A stretch of 33,019 nucleotides of DNA from RGIG464 sp045599585 (GCA_045599585.1 JAZRWH010000090.1:1-33019), one strand, 5' to 3'. Counted from the stretch's first letter, positions 16,333-24,867 are shown. Program-made: numbers and translations. The notes: generated by a model not told the origin, from the sequence alone.

Positions 16333-17998
16333 CTGTAATGGACTCCTTCAATTTGGCGAGAGCAATCTTCGTTTCTGCTGCTGTTTCACCGAGCAACGAA
16401 GCGATCTCCTGAACAATTCGCATTTGTTTATCTACGACGCGGTCTGCGACTTCAACCGTTTCTCGCGTGATCTTTTCTTTTTTGTCCCGAGCAGTCTGTT
16501 CATCCGAGACATCGCGCATAATACAAATCAAGGCATGTGAACTCTTATCATAAACGATCGTCTGATCGACATAGCGTCTATATTCAGCGAGATACACTCT
16601 TTGATTATAGGTACATTGACCCGTTTCGAGGACGTCAACAAAGGCTTTGGGATCAAGGATTCGGACGACGGGCATGCCCTGAACATCAGAGGCATTACGA
16701 ATGTTCATAATGAGCTGAGCAGCAGGGTTAATCTGTTGAACCTCTAATTTTTCGTTCAAAACGATCAAACCGTTCGGGGAATTCTTAACAATGGTGTCTG
16801 TAAAGCTTTCGGCTTTATCTTTAAGGAACGGCAGACACATCGAGATTTCCGCTTTTCCCTGGAAGACAGCAATCGCTTTTTCTCGGCAAGTATTGTAGCC
16901 ACAGGTACCACAATTCAATTCATCGGAAGGCTTAAACTTACCCATTTCGTGGAGAATGCGCGTAATTTCAACTTCGGACGGCGTAGCCTGATTCTGAAGA
17001 ATCGGCGTGAAATGCGTTTTTAATTTAAGCAAATCGGGCTGTTCGACTTCAAAATCTTCTTTACCGGCATAATTAGAGATTGCGAAGTTGCCGCGAATTG
17101 AAGATTTATGCGTCTGCTGCATCACTGGCCCACCAACGCAAGATCCTGTACAAGCGCTCATTTCGATGAAGCAGTGATGAACTTTATTTGCTTCAATGTC
17201 CTGAAGCGCAGCGATACACTGTTTGGTGCCATCGACAGCCATATAAGTATAATTGGAGTCGTTCAGATCCATCGTCTTGAGAATGCCGCCTGTCGTGGGG
17301 AAGAGGCGAGCACGGCTTTTTTCGTTGCTAACAATATCGTGTGCAGGAGAAATATTTCTCGATGCCATCCAACGTTCGAGCTGATCAAAGGTAAGAACAG
17401 CGTCGACAAACCCATTGCGTTGTGCTTCGTCTTTTTTTGCAATACAGGGCCCGATAAATACGATTTTCGCATCGGGAATACGTCTTTTAATGTCACGGCT
17501 ATGTGCTTCCATCGGCGTCAAAACATCGGCCAAATCAGGCAAAACCGACGGAAAATACTTTTGGATCAACAAATTGATACTGTGACAGCACGAAGAAATC
17601 ACGACATCGGGGCGTTCTTCTTTTAAAATACGTTCATACTCTTTTTTGACGATCGTAGCGCCAATTGCAGTTTCTTCGACGTCATAGAAACCGAGTTTCA
17701 TGAGCGCCTCACGCATCGCCTCAATACCGACGCCCTCAAAATTCGCGACAAAGGACGGCGCCAAACTCGCGACGACGGGAGAACCACATTGAAGGAGGAC
17801 GCGCACACTCTCCGTCTCGTCACGGATCTCGCGAGCATCTTGCGGGCATTCTACGTAGCAATGCCCACATAAAATACACGCATCGGGGTCAATGAGTGCT
17901 CTACTTCCACTAAAACGGATCGATTTGACTGGACAATGTCGAATACATTTATAGCAGTTTTTACAATTCGACTTTTTGAGCGTTAGACATTCTTGCAT
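16325..17998 (-). CDS. Sensory [FeFe]-hydrogenase with PAS domain (HydS-like)
   Basis: A protein of 557 residues. Residues about 1-55 carry two [4Fe-4S] motifs (CKNCYKCIRHCP, CILCGHCYVECP). The H-domain follows with SSCCHSI (C137, C138), GPCIAKKDE (C185) and EMSACTGSCVGGP (E279, C283, C287). Residues 363-388 hold a further iron-sulfur motif (CGTCGYNTC then MC). A PAS domain covers about 400-500 and a coiled coil about 505-557. His after SSCC and the PAS module mark the sensory class, which is thought to detect H2 or redox state rather than make H2 in bulk. The ATG at 17998 is preferred because GGGAG lies 5 bases before it; an ATG at 18010 has no spaced site. Signal output probably goes to the overlapping phosphatase. 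Confidence 0.93.
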   Translation of the reverse strand: MQECLTLKKSNCKNCYKCIRHCPVKSIRFSGSRALIDPDACILCGHCYVECPQDAREIRDETESVRVLLQCGSPVVASLAPSFVANFEGVGIEAMREALMKLGFYDVEETAIGATIVKKEYERILKEERPDVVISSCCHSINLLIQKYFPSVLPDLADVLTPMEAHSRDIKRRIPDAKIVFIGPCIAKKDEAQRNGFVDAVLTFDQLERWMASRNISPAHDIVSNEKSRARLFPTTGGILKTMDLNDSNYTYMAVDGTKQCIAALQDIEANKVHHCFIEMSACTGSCVGGPVMQQTHKSSIRGNFAISNYAGKEDFEVEQPDLLKLKTHFTPILQNQATPSEVEITRILHEMGKFKPSDELNCGTCGYNTCREKAIAVFQGKAEISMCLPFLKDKAESFTDTIVKNSPNGLIVLNEKLEVQQINPAAQLIMNIRNASDVQGMPVVRILDPKAFVDVLETGQCTYNQRVYLAEYRRYVDQTIVYDKSSHALICIMRDVSDEQTARDKKEKITRETVEVADRVVDKQMRIVQEIASLLGETAAETKIALAKLKESITDE

Positions 17999-18082
17999 AC
18001 ATTCTCCCATCCACTTTTTGTATCAAAAGGAGGTTCAATGCCGCATCTGCAAGTAATACGTCCTATTTCAGCTACTTTGGGA

Positions 18083-18164
18083 GGGGGAAGTCTCCCCCTG
18101 AGCGTCTATTTGATTGTGCGACGTCGCAAGCTCGTCCCACAATCAAATACGCCGCTACCCTCTC
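18083..18164 (-). repeat. REP-like element, copy 3, extended tip
   Basis: On the minus strand: GAGAGGGTAGCGGCGTATTT, a 13-base tip arm TATTTGATTGTGG-like with partner CACAATCAAATA, then AGACGCTCAGGGGGAGACTT and CCCCC. The tip holds an inner GCTTGCGACGTCGC region. The second hairpin (GGGGGA, GAC, TTCCCCC) is intact. It sits between the ferredoxin genes and the sensory hydrogenase. Confidence 0.8.
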
Positions 18165-18351
18165 ATAGCATCAAGCTGACTCCAGCTCGCTATTGTACAC
18201 CCGCATGCAATTATGTCATTTAGAATAACAGCTGATAAGTGATCCATAGCGAACTCTGATGAACAATGCACGAAAACATTGCAAAGCGGAATTGTATTAT
18301 TAGTTATATTATTTCATTCACATCATGAAACACATGATATGAAATGGGACA
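18165..18351. other. Intergenic DNA with a bulged hairpin
   Basis: At 18311-18345 ATTTCAT, a bulge TCAC, ATCATG, tip AAACA, CATGAT and ATGAAAT form a hairpin 6 bases after the stop of the second ferredoxin gene on the minus strand. It has no T-run. It may slow or partly end transcription before the sensory hydrogenase. A smaller CAATG/CATTG pairing lies near 18270. No gene is supported. Confidence 0.45.
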
Positions 18352-18597
18352 TTATAATTTACGGAGGATCTTATCTTTAAAGAATTCGTCAAAGGTCTCT
18401 TTGATGATACCGGTGTAGACGGTGCCATCGACGTCCACAGTGACGCCAACGCGATTACATTTGCCGAGGCAAAAGCTACCGGCCAAAGTCACTTTATCTT
18501 CGAGATGATTTTCAGCGACAGCTTTCTGCAACAACTCAATGATCGATTCAGACCCTTTAAGATGACAAGAGCTTCCAACACAAATTCGAACGATCAT
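18352..18597 (-). CDS. Thioredoxin-like [2Fe-2S] ferredoxin, second copy
   Basis: A protein of 81 residues with the thioredoxin-like [2Fe-2S] pattern: C6 and C11 in CVGSSCHLKG, then C43 and C47 in FCLGKC. Such domains form HndA, NuoE C-termini and free ferredoxins serving hydrogenases. It begins 2 bases after the stop of the preceding homologue, with which it shares the four Cys spacings exactly, so the pair arose by tandem duplication. Electron transfer to or from one of the hydrogenases is likely, but the direction is not shown. The spacing to the sensory hydrogenase is about 350 bases and contains a repeat. Confidence 0.9.
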   Translation of the reverse strand: MIVRICVGSSCHLKGSESIIELLQKAVAENHLEDKVTLAGSFCLGKCNRVGVTVDVDGTVYTGIIKETFDEFFKDKILRKL

Positions 18598-18599
18598 AA

Positions 18600-18839
18600 T
18601 TATACTTTCGCGAGGATCTGCTGATCAAAGAAGTCTTTAACGGTATCGGGAGAAACGGAGTGATGTGCGCCATCGACGGTGACACAGACGCCCTGCTGGC
18701 AGTTACCCATGCAGAACGTACCCGAGAGTTCAACTTTTTCGTCAAGTTTGTTCTGAGAAATGAGGTACTGAAGTTGCTCAACAACCTGACGCGAACCTTT
18801 AAGATGGCAAGAAGATCCAATGCACACAGTGACTTTCAT
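18600..18839 (-). CDS. Thioredoxin-like [2Fe-2S] ferredoxin, first copy
   Basis: A protein of 79 residues with C6 and C11 (CIGSSCHLKG) and C43 and C47 (FCMGNC), the ligand set of thioredoxin-like [2Fe-2S] proteins. It is the first gene of the hydrogenase cluster, with AAGGAG 7 bases before the ATG and a possible promoter at 18867-18895. It differs from its tandem homologue mainly in the central helix and in the VCVTVDG strand. NuoE/NuoF-type partners, which usually complete an NAD(P)H-linked hydrogenase, are absent, so it probably works as a free carrier or sensor relay. Confidence 0.9.
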   Translation of the reverse strand: MKVTVCIGSSCHLKGSRQVVEQLQYLISQNKLDEKVELSGTFCMGNCQQGVCVTVDGAHHSVSPDTVKDFFDQQILAKV

Positions 18840-18866
18840 ATTTATTCTCCTTAATCAAAGTGAAAT

Positions 18867-18895
18867 ATAGTATTAATTATAGAATTTTAGTTCAA
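18867..18895 (-). promoter_or_regulatory. Candidate promoter of the hydrogenase cluster
   Basis: On the minus strand TTGAAC (18890-18895) and TACTAT (18867-18872) are spaced by 17 bases. Transcription would start near 18860, just ahead of the AAGGAG ribosome site of the first ferredoxin gene. Each box matches four of six consensus bases. Confidence 0.35.
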
Positions 18896-18984
18896 AGGAA
18901 GCGGCTCAATGGAACTAAATTTCTAATTTTGTTCAAAAGCGGAACGCAAGAAATCTGAGATAAATACGTTCAAGCGCTATAGGC

Positions 18985-19042
18985 GAGAAGGGGTAGCGGC
19001 GTATTTGCAAAGCAAATAGCCGCTCAGGGGGAGACTTCCCCC
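18985..19042 (+). repeat. REP-like element, copy 4, compact form
   Basis: The cleanest copy: GAGAAGGGGTAGCGGCGTAT, then a TATTTGC/GCAAATA tip around AAA, GCCGCTCAGGGGGAGACTTC and CCCC. The GC-G-TATT arm against AATA-GC leaves one G unpaired. It lies upstream of the hydrogenase cluster and downstream of the APH-type kinase gene. Confidence 0.9.
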
Positions 19043-19135
19043 TTCTCAAAAAGAGAATTCTCAAACTATCGTTCCGAGCATTACGCATGGAACGATGATG
19101 GAAGCGTTTTTGAACGCGTCCATCAAGGGGAACAA

Positions 19136-19888
19136 TTATTCGTATTCGACGACATTGGCCCAGGAAAGTAAGAATTCACGTTCTTTGTCTTTGCCCTTAA
19201 CCGACTGAGAGGTCGCAACGATGGGCATCCATTTTTGGATGACCTGTCGAGGGGTATCTGTTTTTTTGCAGAAGAGCTCGAGGTACTTCGTAGCACCGTC
19301 GATATCGCCCTGGAGCCAGAAGAGGAGGTAAGTTCTGGCGGCATCAGCTTCGATATTGCCCTGCGTGACGTGAGACCAGTCGATGACGTAAGCTTCGCCC
19401 GACTCAGCAATAATAATATTGGAGGGGTTGAAGTCACCGTGGCAGACGAACTGGTGCGAAGGCATACCATTGAGGCGGGTATGGAGTTCATAACGTGTCG
19501 TAGCATCAATGTTGGCCTGACTGATCTTACGATTCATTTTAACCTTAAGTTCATTGAGCATCGGGCAAGTTTTTGCGAGGACCTCTTTTTGAACCTCAAC
19601 GAATTTCTCGAGGTATTCGTCTTTTTTATCAGGATTTTTAATCATGAGGTCAGCGAGGGTATCACCTTTAATAAATTCAGAGATGATCGCCCATTTGCCA
19701 TCGATCATAGCGACTTCGAGGACTTTAGGAACGTTAATTCCGATGCCTTCGACGCGAGCCTGATTGAGCGCTTCATTGAGGACGTCAGCTTTAGAGTAAT
19801 CTTCGTTAAAGACTTTGATACATTTATCCCCGTCACGATATACGGTTTTTTTGTTACGAACAGCAACAACTCTATCAAGTGCAATCAT
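19136..19888 (-). CDS. APH/choline-kinase-type phosphotransferase
   Basis: A protein of 250 residues, cytosolic. The protein-kinase-like APH fold is marked by HGDFNPSN at 150-157 (catalytic Asp152 with Asn155) and VIDWSHV (D170, the DFG-like metal ligand). An N-lobe with IKVFNED (Lys25 as the probable ATP lysine) precedes it. Such enzymes phosphorylate small molecules: aminoglycosides, choline, homoserine, sugars. The acceptor cannot be told. The start at 19888 has GGAG 7 bases upstream; an open frame to 19999 overlaps the end of adhE and is not used. It follows adhE by 58 bases and is probably co-transcribed. A resistance role is not indicated by this context. Confidence 0.85.
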   Translation of the reverse strand: MIALDRVVAVRNKKTVYRDGDKCIKVFNEDYSKADVLNEALNQARVEGIGINVPKVLEVAMIDGKWAIISEFIKGDTLADLMIKNPDKKDEYLEKFVEVQKEVLAKTCPMLNELKVKMNRKISQANIDATTRYELHTRLNGMPSHQFVCHGDFNPSNIIIAESGEAYVIDWSHVTQGNIEADAARTYLLFWLQGDIDGATKYLELFCKKTDTPRQVIQKWMPIVATSQSVKGKDKEREFLLSWANVVEYE

Positions 19889-19946
19889 ATTATTTCTCCG
19901 TTTAGTGTATGCCAGTGAACCTGAAATCGTTAGGACTCTAAGAATG

Positions 19947-22580
19947 TTATTTGGCAGACGGGGTTTCGATTTCGACAAAGGTTTTCCCATAATACGCATT
20001 GAGATACATCTGTTTAATTTCGCTCATAAGCGGATATCTGGGGTTTGCGCCAGTGCACTGATCATCGAAAGCCTGTTCAACCATATCATCGAGGCGTGCG
20101 AGGAAGTCAGCCTCATCGGGGACATAATCGCGAATTGTCGCTTTAATACCGACTTTTTTCTTAAGGTCAGCAATAGCTTTGATAAGGTTATCGAGTTTTT
20201 CCTGATCGGAGCTACCGCCAAGTTTAAGGTAATCCGCGACTTCGGCGTAACGAGCGAGCGTATGCGGATGATCGTATTGAGGGAAGGTACCCATTTTGGT
20301 GGGGACTTCGCAAGCGTTGAAGCGGAGGACTTCTTCGATCATGAGGGCATTGGCAACACCGTGAGCGATGTGGTGGAAAGCGCCGAGTTTGTGAGCCATG
20401 GAGTGGCAGACACCGAGGAAAGCATTAGCGAAAGCCATACCGGCCATCGTTGCGGCATTAGCCATTTTTTCGCGAGCTTCAGGATCGTTGTTTCCATTGT
20501 CGTAGGCGCGGGGGAGGTACTCGAAGATAACCTTGAGGGCTCTCAGAGCGAGACCATCCGTGTAATCGGTAGCCATCACAGAAGCATAAGCTTCGAGCGC
20601 GTGGGTAACAGCGTCGATACCGGAAGCACTCGTAAGACCTTTAGGCGCACTCATATGGAAATCGGTATCGATGATTGCCATATTGGGGAGGAGCTCATAG
20701 TCTGCGAGAGGATATTTGACGCCAGATTTTTCGTCGGTGATAACAGCGAACGGTGTGACTTCGGAGCCAGTACCAGCGCTCGTCGGGATAGCGATGAAAT
20801 ATGCTTTTTCGCCCATTTTGGGGAAAGTATAAATTCTTTTACGGATATCACAGAAGCGCATCGCCATATCCATGAAGTCGGCTTCAGGATGCTCATAGAG
20901 AACCCACATAATTTTGCCAGCATCCATTGCGGAACCACCACCGAGGGCGATGATGACATCAGGCTGGAAGAGACGCATCTGTTCGGCACCAGCTTTTGCA
21001 CAAGCCAAGGAGGGATCAGGAGCGACATCGAAGAAGCAGGCATGTGTAATACCCATTTCGTCGAGTTTGTCGGTAATGGCTTTGGTGTAGCCATTTTTGT
21101 AGAGGAAACTGTCGGTAACGATGAATGCTTTTTTCTTGTTCATCACAGTCTTGAGCTCATCGAGCGCGACAGGGAGGCAACCTTTTTTGATGTAAACTTT
21201 TTGGGGAGCTCTAAACCAAAGCATATTTTCTCTTCTCTCAGCGACCGTTTTAATATTGATAAGATGTTTAACACCGACGTTTTCGGAAACGCTGTTACCG
21301 CCCCAGGAGCCGCAACCGAGCGTGAGCGAGGGCAAAAGTTTAAAGTTATAGAGGTCGCCGATACCACCTTGAGAAGAAGGTGTATTGACGAGGATACGGC
21401 ACGTTTTCATGCGTGCGGCGAACTCGTCAATTTTGGCCTGCTGCGTAAGGACGTTCGCGTAGATTGAAGATGTATGACCGTAACCACCGTCAGCGATAAG
21501 GTGTTCTGCTTTAGCGAAGGCATCCTGAATATCTTCAGCTTTGTACATCGCGAGTACGGGGGAGAGTTTTTCGTGAGCGAACTCTTCGGAGAGCTCAACA
21601 GACTCAACTTCACCGATGAGAACTTTTGTGCCAGCGGGAACCGTAACGCCAGCGAGTTCAGCGATGCGAGCAGCTTTTTGACCGACGATGCGCGCATTCA
21701 AGCCGCCGTTGATAATGATGGTTTTACGCACGCGTTCCGTTTCTTCACCATTGAGGAAGTAGCAACCGCGGCTTGCGAATTCGTGACGCACGGCATCATA
21801 GATATCTTTGTGAACGATCACGGACTGTTCAGAAGCGCAGATCATGCCGTTATCAAACGTTTTGGAGTGGATAATGGAGTTAACGGCAAGTTTGATATCA
21901 GCAGAATCATCAATAATTGCAGGTGTATTACCAGCACCAACGCCCAGAGCAGGTTTACCGCTCGAGTAAGCTGCTTTGACCATACCAGGGCCACCCGTAG
22001 CCAAAATGATATCCGCTTCTTTCATCAGAAGATTCGTCATTTCGAGCGACGGGACATCAATCCAAGCAATGATATCTTCGGGGGCACCAGCCGCGACGGC
22101 TGCTTCGAGAACCGTCTTTGCAGCTTCGATCGTGGATTTTTTAGCACGAGGATGCGGGCTAATGATAATACCGTTACGCGTTTTAAGGCTGATAAGTGTC
22201 TTAAAGATCGCCGTAGAAGTCGGGTTCGTGGTAGGAATAACAGCACAAACAACGCCAATCGGTTCAGCAATTTTTTTAATTCCGAAGGCCTTATCTTCTT
22301 CGATCACATCGCAGGTTTTCGTGTTACGGTATGCGTTGTAGATATACTCGGAAGCAAAGTGATTTTTAATAACTTTGTCTTCAACCACACCCATACCCGT
22401 TTCTTCAACAGCGAGTTTTGCGAGTGAGATACGTGCTTTGTTTGCAGCTGTTGCTGCGGCTAAAAATATGCGATCAACCTGTTCCTGGGAATAGGTTGAA
22501 AAGAGCTTCTGGGCTTTACGGACGCGTTCAAGCGCTGCTTCAAGTTTCTCTACGCCATCAACAATTTCGTACGTTTTCAT
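19947..22580 (-). CDS. adhE: Bifunctional acetaldehyde/alcohol dehydrogenase
   Basis: A protein of 877 residues, matching the two-domain AdhE length. Residues 1-440 are the CoA-acylating aldehyde dehydrogenase: nucleophile C248 in NGMICASEQS and the GVGAGNTP cofactor turn. Residues about 460-870 are the iron-dependent alcohol dehydrogenase: GGGSAMDAGKI, GTGSEVTPF, then D656 and H660 in SGIDAVTH, H726 in CHSMAH and H740 in HIAHG as iron ligands. It turns acetyl-CoA into ethanol and consumes two NADH, an electron sink in fermentation. Members form filaments called spirosomes. GGAG lies 6 bases before the ATG. A LysR gene diverges from it and a candidate promoter gives a long leader. All catalytic residues are present. 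Confidence 0.98.
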   Translation of the reverse strand: MKTYEIVDGVEKLEAALERVRKAQKLFSTYSQEQVDRIFLAAATAANKARISLAKLAVEETGMGVVEDKVIKNHFASEYIYNAYRNTKTCDVIEEDKAFGIKKIAEPIGVVCAVIPTTNPTSTAIFKTLISLKTRNGIIISPHPRAKKSTIEAAKTVLEAAVAAGAPEDIIAWIDVPSLEMTNLLMKEADIILATGGPGMVKAAYSSGKPALGVGAGNTPAIIDDSADIKLAVNSIIHSKTFDNGMICASEQSVIVHKDIYDAVRHEFASRGCYFLNGEETERVRKTIIINGGLNARIVGQKAARIAELAGVTVPAGTKVLIGEVESVELSEEFAHEKLSPVLAMYKAEDIQDAFAKAEHLIADGGYGHTSSIYANVLTQQAKIDEFAARMKTCRILVNTPSSQGGIGDLYNFKLLPSLTLGCGSWGGNSVSENVGVKHLINIKTVAERRENMLWFRAPQKVYIKKGCLPVALDELKTVMNKKKAFIVTDSFLYKNGYTKAITDKLDEMGITHACFFDVAPDPSLACAKAGAEQMRLFQPDVIIALGGGSAMDAGKIMWVLYEHPEADFMDMAMRFCDIRKRIYTFPKMGEKAYFIAIPTSAGTGSEVTPFAVITDEKSGVKYPLADYELLPNMAIIDTDFHMSAPKGLTSASGIDAVTHALEAYASVMATDYTDGLALRALKVIFEYLPRAYDNGNNDPEAREKMANAATMAGMAFANAFLGVCHSMAHKLGAFHHIAHGVANALMIEEVLRFNACEVPTKMGTFPQYDHPHTLARYAEVADYLKLGGSSDQEKLDNLIKAIADLKKKVGIKATIRDYVPDEADFLARLDDMVEQAFDDQCTGANPRYPLMSEIKQMYLNAYYGKTFVEIETPSAK

Positions 22581-22770
22581 AGATTCTCCAAAGTTGTGAA
22601 TTTTAAGTCGTCGCTGCTGTTGCCCCCGCTTGCCTGCGACGCCATTCTTTTACCGATTTTCAACTTTCATGGGAAATACTTAATTTGTATAGATTACCTA
22701 TCAATTTTGATATACCCTGTTTTAGCGCTCAGTACTTGCATTTTATGCAGACTTATGCGCAAAGCTTTTT

Positions 22771-22797
22771 TTTATACTGTAATTTCATTCTAGTCAA
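22771..22797 (-). promoter_or_regulatory. Candidate adhE promoter
   Basis: On the minus strand TTGACT (22792-22797) and TATAAA (22771-22776) are spaced by 15 bases, shorter than the usual 17. The start would be near 22764, leaving a leader of about 180 bases before adhE. The leader is AT-rich apart from a GC-rich patch at about 22607-22642 and contains no clear gene. Confidence 0.35.
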
Positions 22798-22810
22798 CTC
22801 AAACAAGCGT

Positions 22811-22828
22811 GATTAATATAGTTTAATC
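22811..22828. promoter_or_regulatory. Candidate LysR-type operator
   Basis: GATTAA and TTAATC form an inverted repeat around six bases, in the shared upstream region of adhE and the LysR gene. It contains a T-N11-A arrangement as LysR-type regulators bind. It lies just upstream of the candidate adhE -35, where an activator would sit, and about 60 bases before the regulator's own start. Confidence 0.4.
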
Positions 22829-22885
22829 CGTTTTTAACTACACACTTTCAAGGCTGCTGTTTTTCTAAAAAAGAGTCTACGTTAT

Positions 22886-23809
22886 ATGAACATCGTACAC
22901 ATCAAGTATGCCGTCGAAATCGCAAAATACGGTTCCATCAACAAAGCAGCGGAAGTTCTGCTCGTTGCCCAACCTAACCTTTCGAGAGCGATCAAAGACC
23001 TCGAAACTAACCTTAACATTACGATCTTTAATCGTACGTCTCGAGGTATGTCGCTTACACCTCAAGGCGAAGAATTCATTGGCTATGCCAAAATGATCCT
23101 CGCTCAAATCGACGATATTGAATCAATTTATAAAGGCAACACCTCTCACAAACAGGTTTTTTCTGTTTCAGTACCGCGTGGAAGTTATATCTCAGATGCC
23201 TTTGCGCGTTTTAGCAACGCGCTTTCAAATGATCCCGCTGAGATTTTTTATAATGAGACGGATTCCGAACACGTTGTTAAAAATATACTCGAAGCTAAAT
23301 ATAATCTCGGTATTCTCCGCCATCCTTCAGATTTCGGTAATTATTATAAAACTCTTTTATCCGAAAAAGGACTTCAGTTTGAGCTCATCACAGAATTTCA
23401 CTACATTCTCTGCATGCATAAAGATCATCCTCTCTGCTCTTTAAGCGAAATTCATCAAGAAGATCTTTCCCCCTACATTGAGATTATTCACGGCGATCCT
23501 TTCTCTCCCTCCCTCCCTCTTTCAAAAACTCAACGCACCGATCTTACATCAAACATGATTAATCGCCGCATTTTTATTTTCGAAAGAAGCACTCAATTTG
23601 ATTTATTGACCCAAAATCATAATACTTTCATGTGGCTCTCTCCCCTCCCCCAAAGTATTATGCAACGCTACGATCTCGTTCAACGCAACTGCAAAGACAA
23701 CATGCGTACTTACCGGGACGTTTTAATATATAAGAATGATTACGTTCTATCTTCTCTTGACAAGTTATTTATTACTGAACTTTGCAATGCAAAGCGACGA
23801 TGCATGTAG
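22886..23809 (+). CDS. LysR-family transcription regulator
   Basis: A protein of 307 residues. Residues 1-60 form the winged helix-turn-helix: YGSINKAAEVLLVAQPNLSR with the following KDLE, and the wing NRTSRGMSLTPQGEEF. Residues about 90-300 are the effector-binding fold of two periplasmic-binding-like lobes. It is transcribed away from adhE with a 305-base shared upstream region, the usual layout for a LysR regulator and its target. The inducer is unknown; a redox or acyl-CoA signal would suit the neighbour, but this is inference. AAGAG stands about 10 bases before the ATG. A TATCAGC/GCTGATA hairpin at 23861-23877 follows the gene without a T-run. Confidence 0.93.
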   Translation: MNIVHIKYAVEIAKYGSINKAAEVLLVAQPNLSRAIKDLETNLNITIFNRTSRGMSLTPQGEEFIGYAKMILAQIDDIESIYKGNTSHKQVFSVSVPRGSYISDAFARFSNALSNDPAEIFYNETDSEHVVKNILEAKYNLGILRHPSDFGNYYKTLLSEKGLQFELITEFHYILCMHKDHPLCSLSEIHQEDLSPYIEIIHGDPFSPSLPLSKTQRTDLTSNMINRRIFIFERSTQFDLLTQNHNTFMWLSPLPQSIMQRYDLVQRNCKDNMRTYRDVLIYKNDYVLSSLDKLFITELCNAKRRCM

Positions 23810-23957
23810 CATGAAATCTCGATCATGTTCATAGCATCTAACGTAAATGCCTGTACACGCTATCAGCCACGCTGATACACGCCCCCCATCGTTTGCCACA
23901 ACATAAACGTATATTAGCCCTATCTAACGCACATCATTACATTCACAATTATCAATT

Positions 23958-24827
23958 ATGAATCAAAACCATGCTTTTCTTGTCATCGATATAGGGTCCA
24001 ACTCAATCGTATGGACACTTACGCACGCCCAAACCGGAGAAACGATCAACGAAGGATGTGGCCGATACGAGGCGAAACTCAAACTTGGCCTTAACGAAAA
24101 TGGTGAACTAACCGAACCCTATCGGTTTATCATGATAGAAACTGTAAACAAAGCGATTGAAATGGCTCGCGTAGCTGCACAAAGCCACGGTTTAGCGCTC
24201 ATCGTACACTGCTTTGCAACTCAATTTTTAAGACAAGCTCAAAACAAAAACGACGTAAGACAACAATTTGAACGTACTTTGAACGTTCCATTACGCATCT
24301 TGAGTTCTGACGAAGAGACTTTATTTGAGCTCAACGGTGTAAAGCGTTCGCCGCTCATCCAAAAGTTTTTGCCCCAATCCTTTATGCACATCGATCTGGG
24401 CGGTGGTTCTACAGAAATCTCAATTGTCGACCAACAGCTAAAGTCTGTGTTTACCCAGAGCGTTCGACTTGGCAAACTAGATTATTGGACGCGGTACACA
24501 CATCATGACACGGCACTGTTTGAACCGTGCAACGTTATCATCGCTAAAGCTCTGACCCAATATACGCCGAACTTTATTCTCGTAGGCGGCGGATCAATGA
24601 CAAGTTATGCGCGTTATGTCTTAGGTTGCGCGCATGAGCCGTATAACGCAGAACGTCTAGAGAGCCGGCAAATCCATGCCCAAGCAATCGTTCCTCAAGA
24701 CGACGAAAAAGCGATCATTGGCCAGCAATTTGTCTTGCTTTTGACAAGCCTCGCGCATCTCCCCATCTTTGTTACAACGCTCGGCGTACGCGATGGCTAT
24801 ATACGCTCTCTTTTGAGCGAACAATGA
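23958..24827 (+). CDS. Ppx/GppA-type phosphatase
   Basis: A protein of 289 residues with the actin-like ATPase fold of exopolyphosphatase and pppGpp phosphatase. Motifs: VIDIGSNSI at 9-17, ATQFLRQAQN, SSDEETLFELNG (the region holding the catalytic Glu), HIDLGGGSTEIS and ILVGGGSMTSYA, and a C-terminal TTLGVRDGYI. The length matches the short two-domain form without the C-terminal HD-like part. It would remove phosphate from polyphosphate or pppGpp, so it bears on starvation signalling. Which substrate is favoured cannot be read. No convincing ribosome site precedes the ATG (AATTATCAATT only). A strong terminator follows. Confidence 0.9.
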   Translation: MNQNHAFLVIDIGSNSIVWTLTHAQTGETINEGCGRYEAKLKLGLNENGELTEPYRFIMIETVNKAIEMARVAAQSHGLALIVHCFATQFLRQAQNKNDVRQQFERTLNVPLRILSSDEETLFELNGVKRSPLIQKFLPQSFMHIDLGGGSTEISIVDQQLKSVFTQSVRLGKLDYWTRYTHHDTALFEPCNVIIAKALTQYTPNFILVGGGSMTSYARYVLGCAHEPYNAERLESRQIHAQAIVPQDDEKAIIGQQFVLLLTSLAHLPIFVTTLGVRDGYIRSLLSEQ

Positions 24828-24835
24828 AGCTCCAC

Positions 24836-24866
24836 GCTGTCATGCCATGGCATGACAGCTTTGTTT
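24836..24866 (+). terminator. Rho-independent terminator after the Ppx/GppA gene
   Basis: A perfect palindrome with 12-base arms, GCTGTCATGCCA and TGGCATGACAGC, followed by TTTGTTT, 8 bases after the stop. The next gene converges from the other strand and ends at 24868, so the minus strand is served by the same stem but without a T-run. Confidence 0.85.
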
Positions 24867-24867
24867 G

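Noticed and set aside
16325..18010. Sensory hydrogenase as a second catalytic hydrogenase
   Set aside because: His follows the SSCC motif and a PAS domain with coiled coil is attached, which matches the sensory class; residual H2 chemistry is not excluded.
19815..22427. Long open frames on the plus strand opposite adhE (550 and 317 codons)
   Set aside because: They lie antisense to a complete AdhE and mirror its codon positions; no start site, domain or independent context supports them.
22590..22605. TTGTGAA near the adhE start as a Rex operator
   Set aside because: Only one half-site is present and the other half (TTTTAAGT) does not match; it also lies next to the ribosome site.
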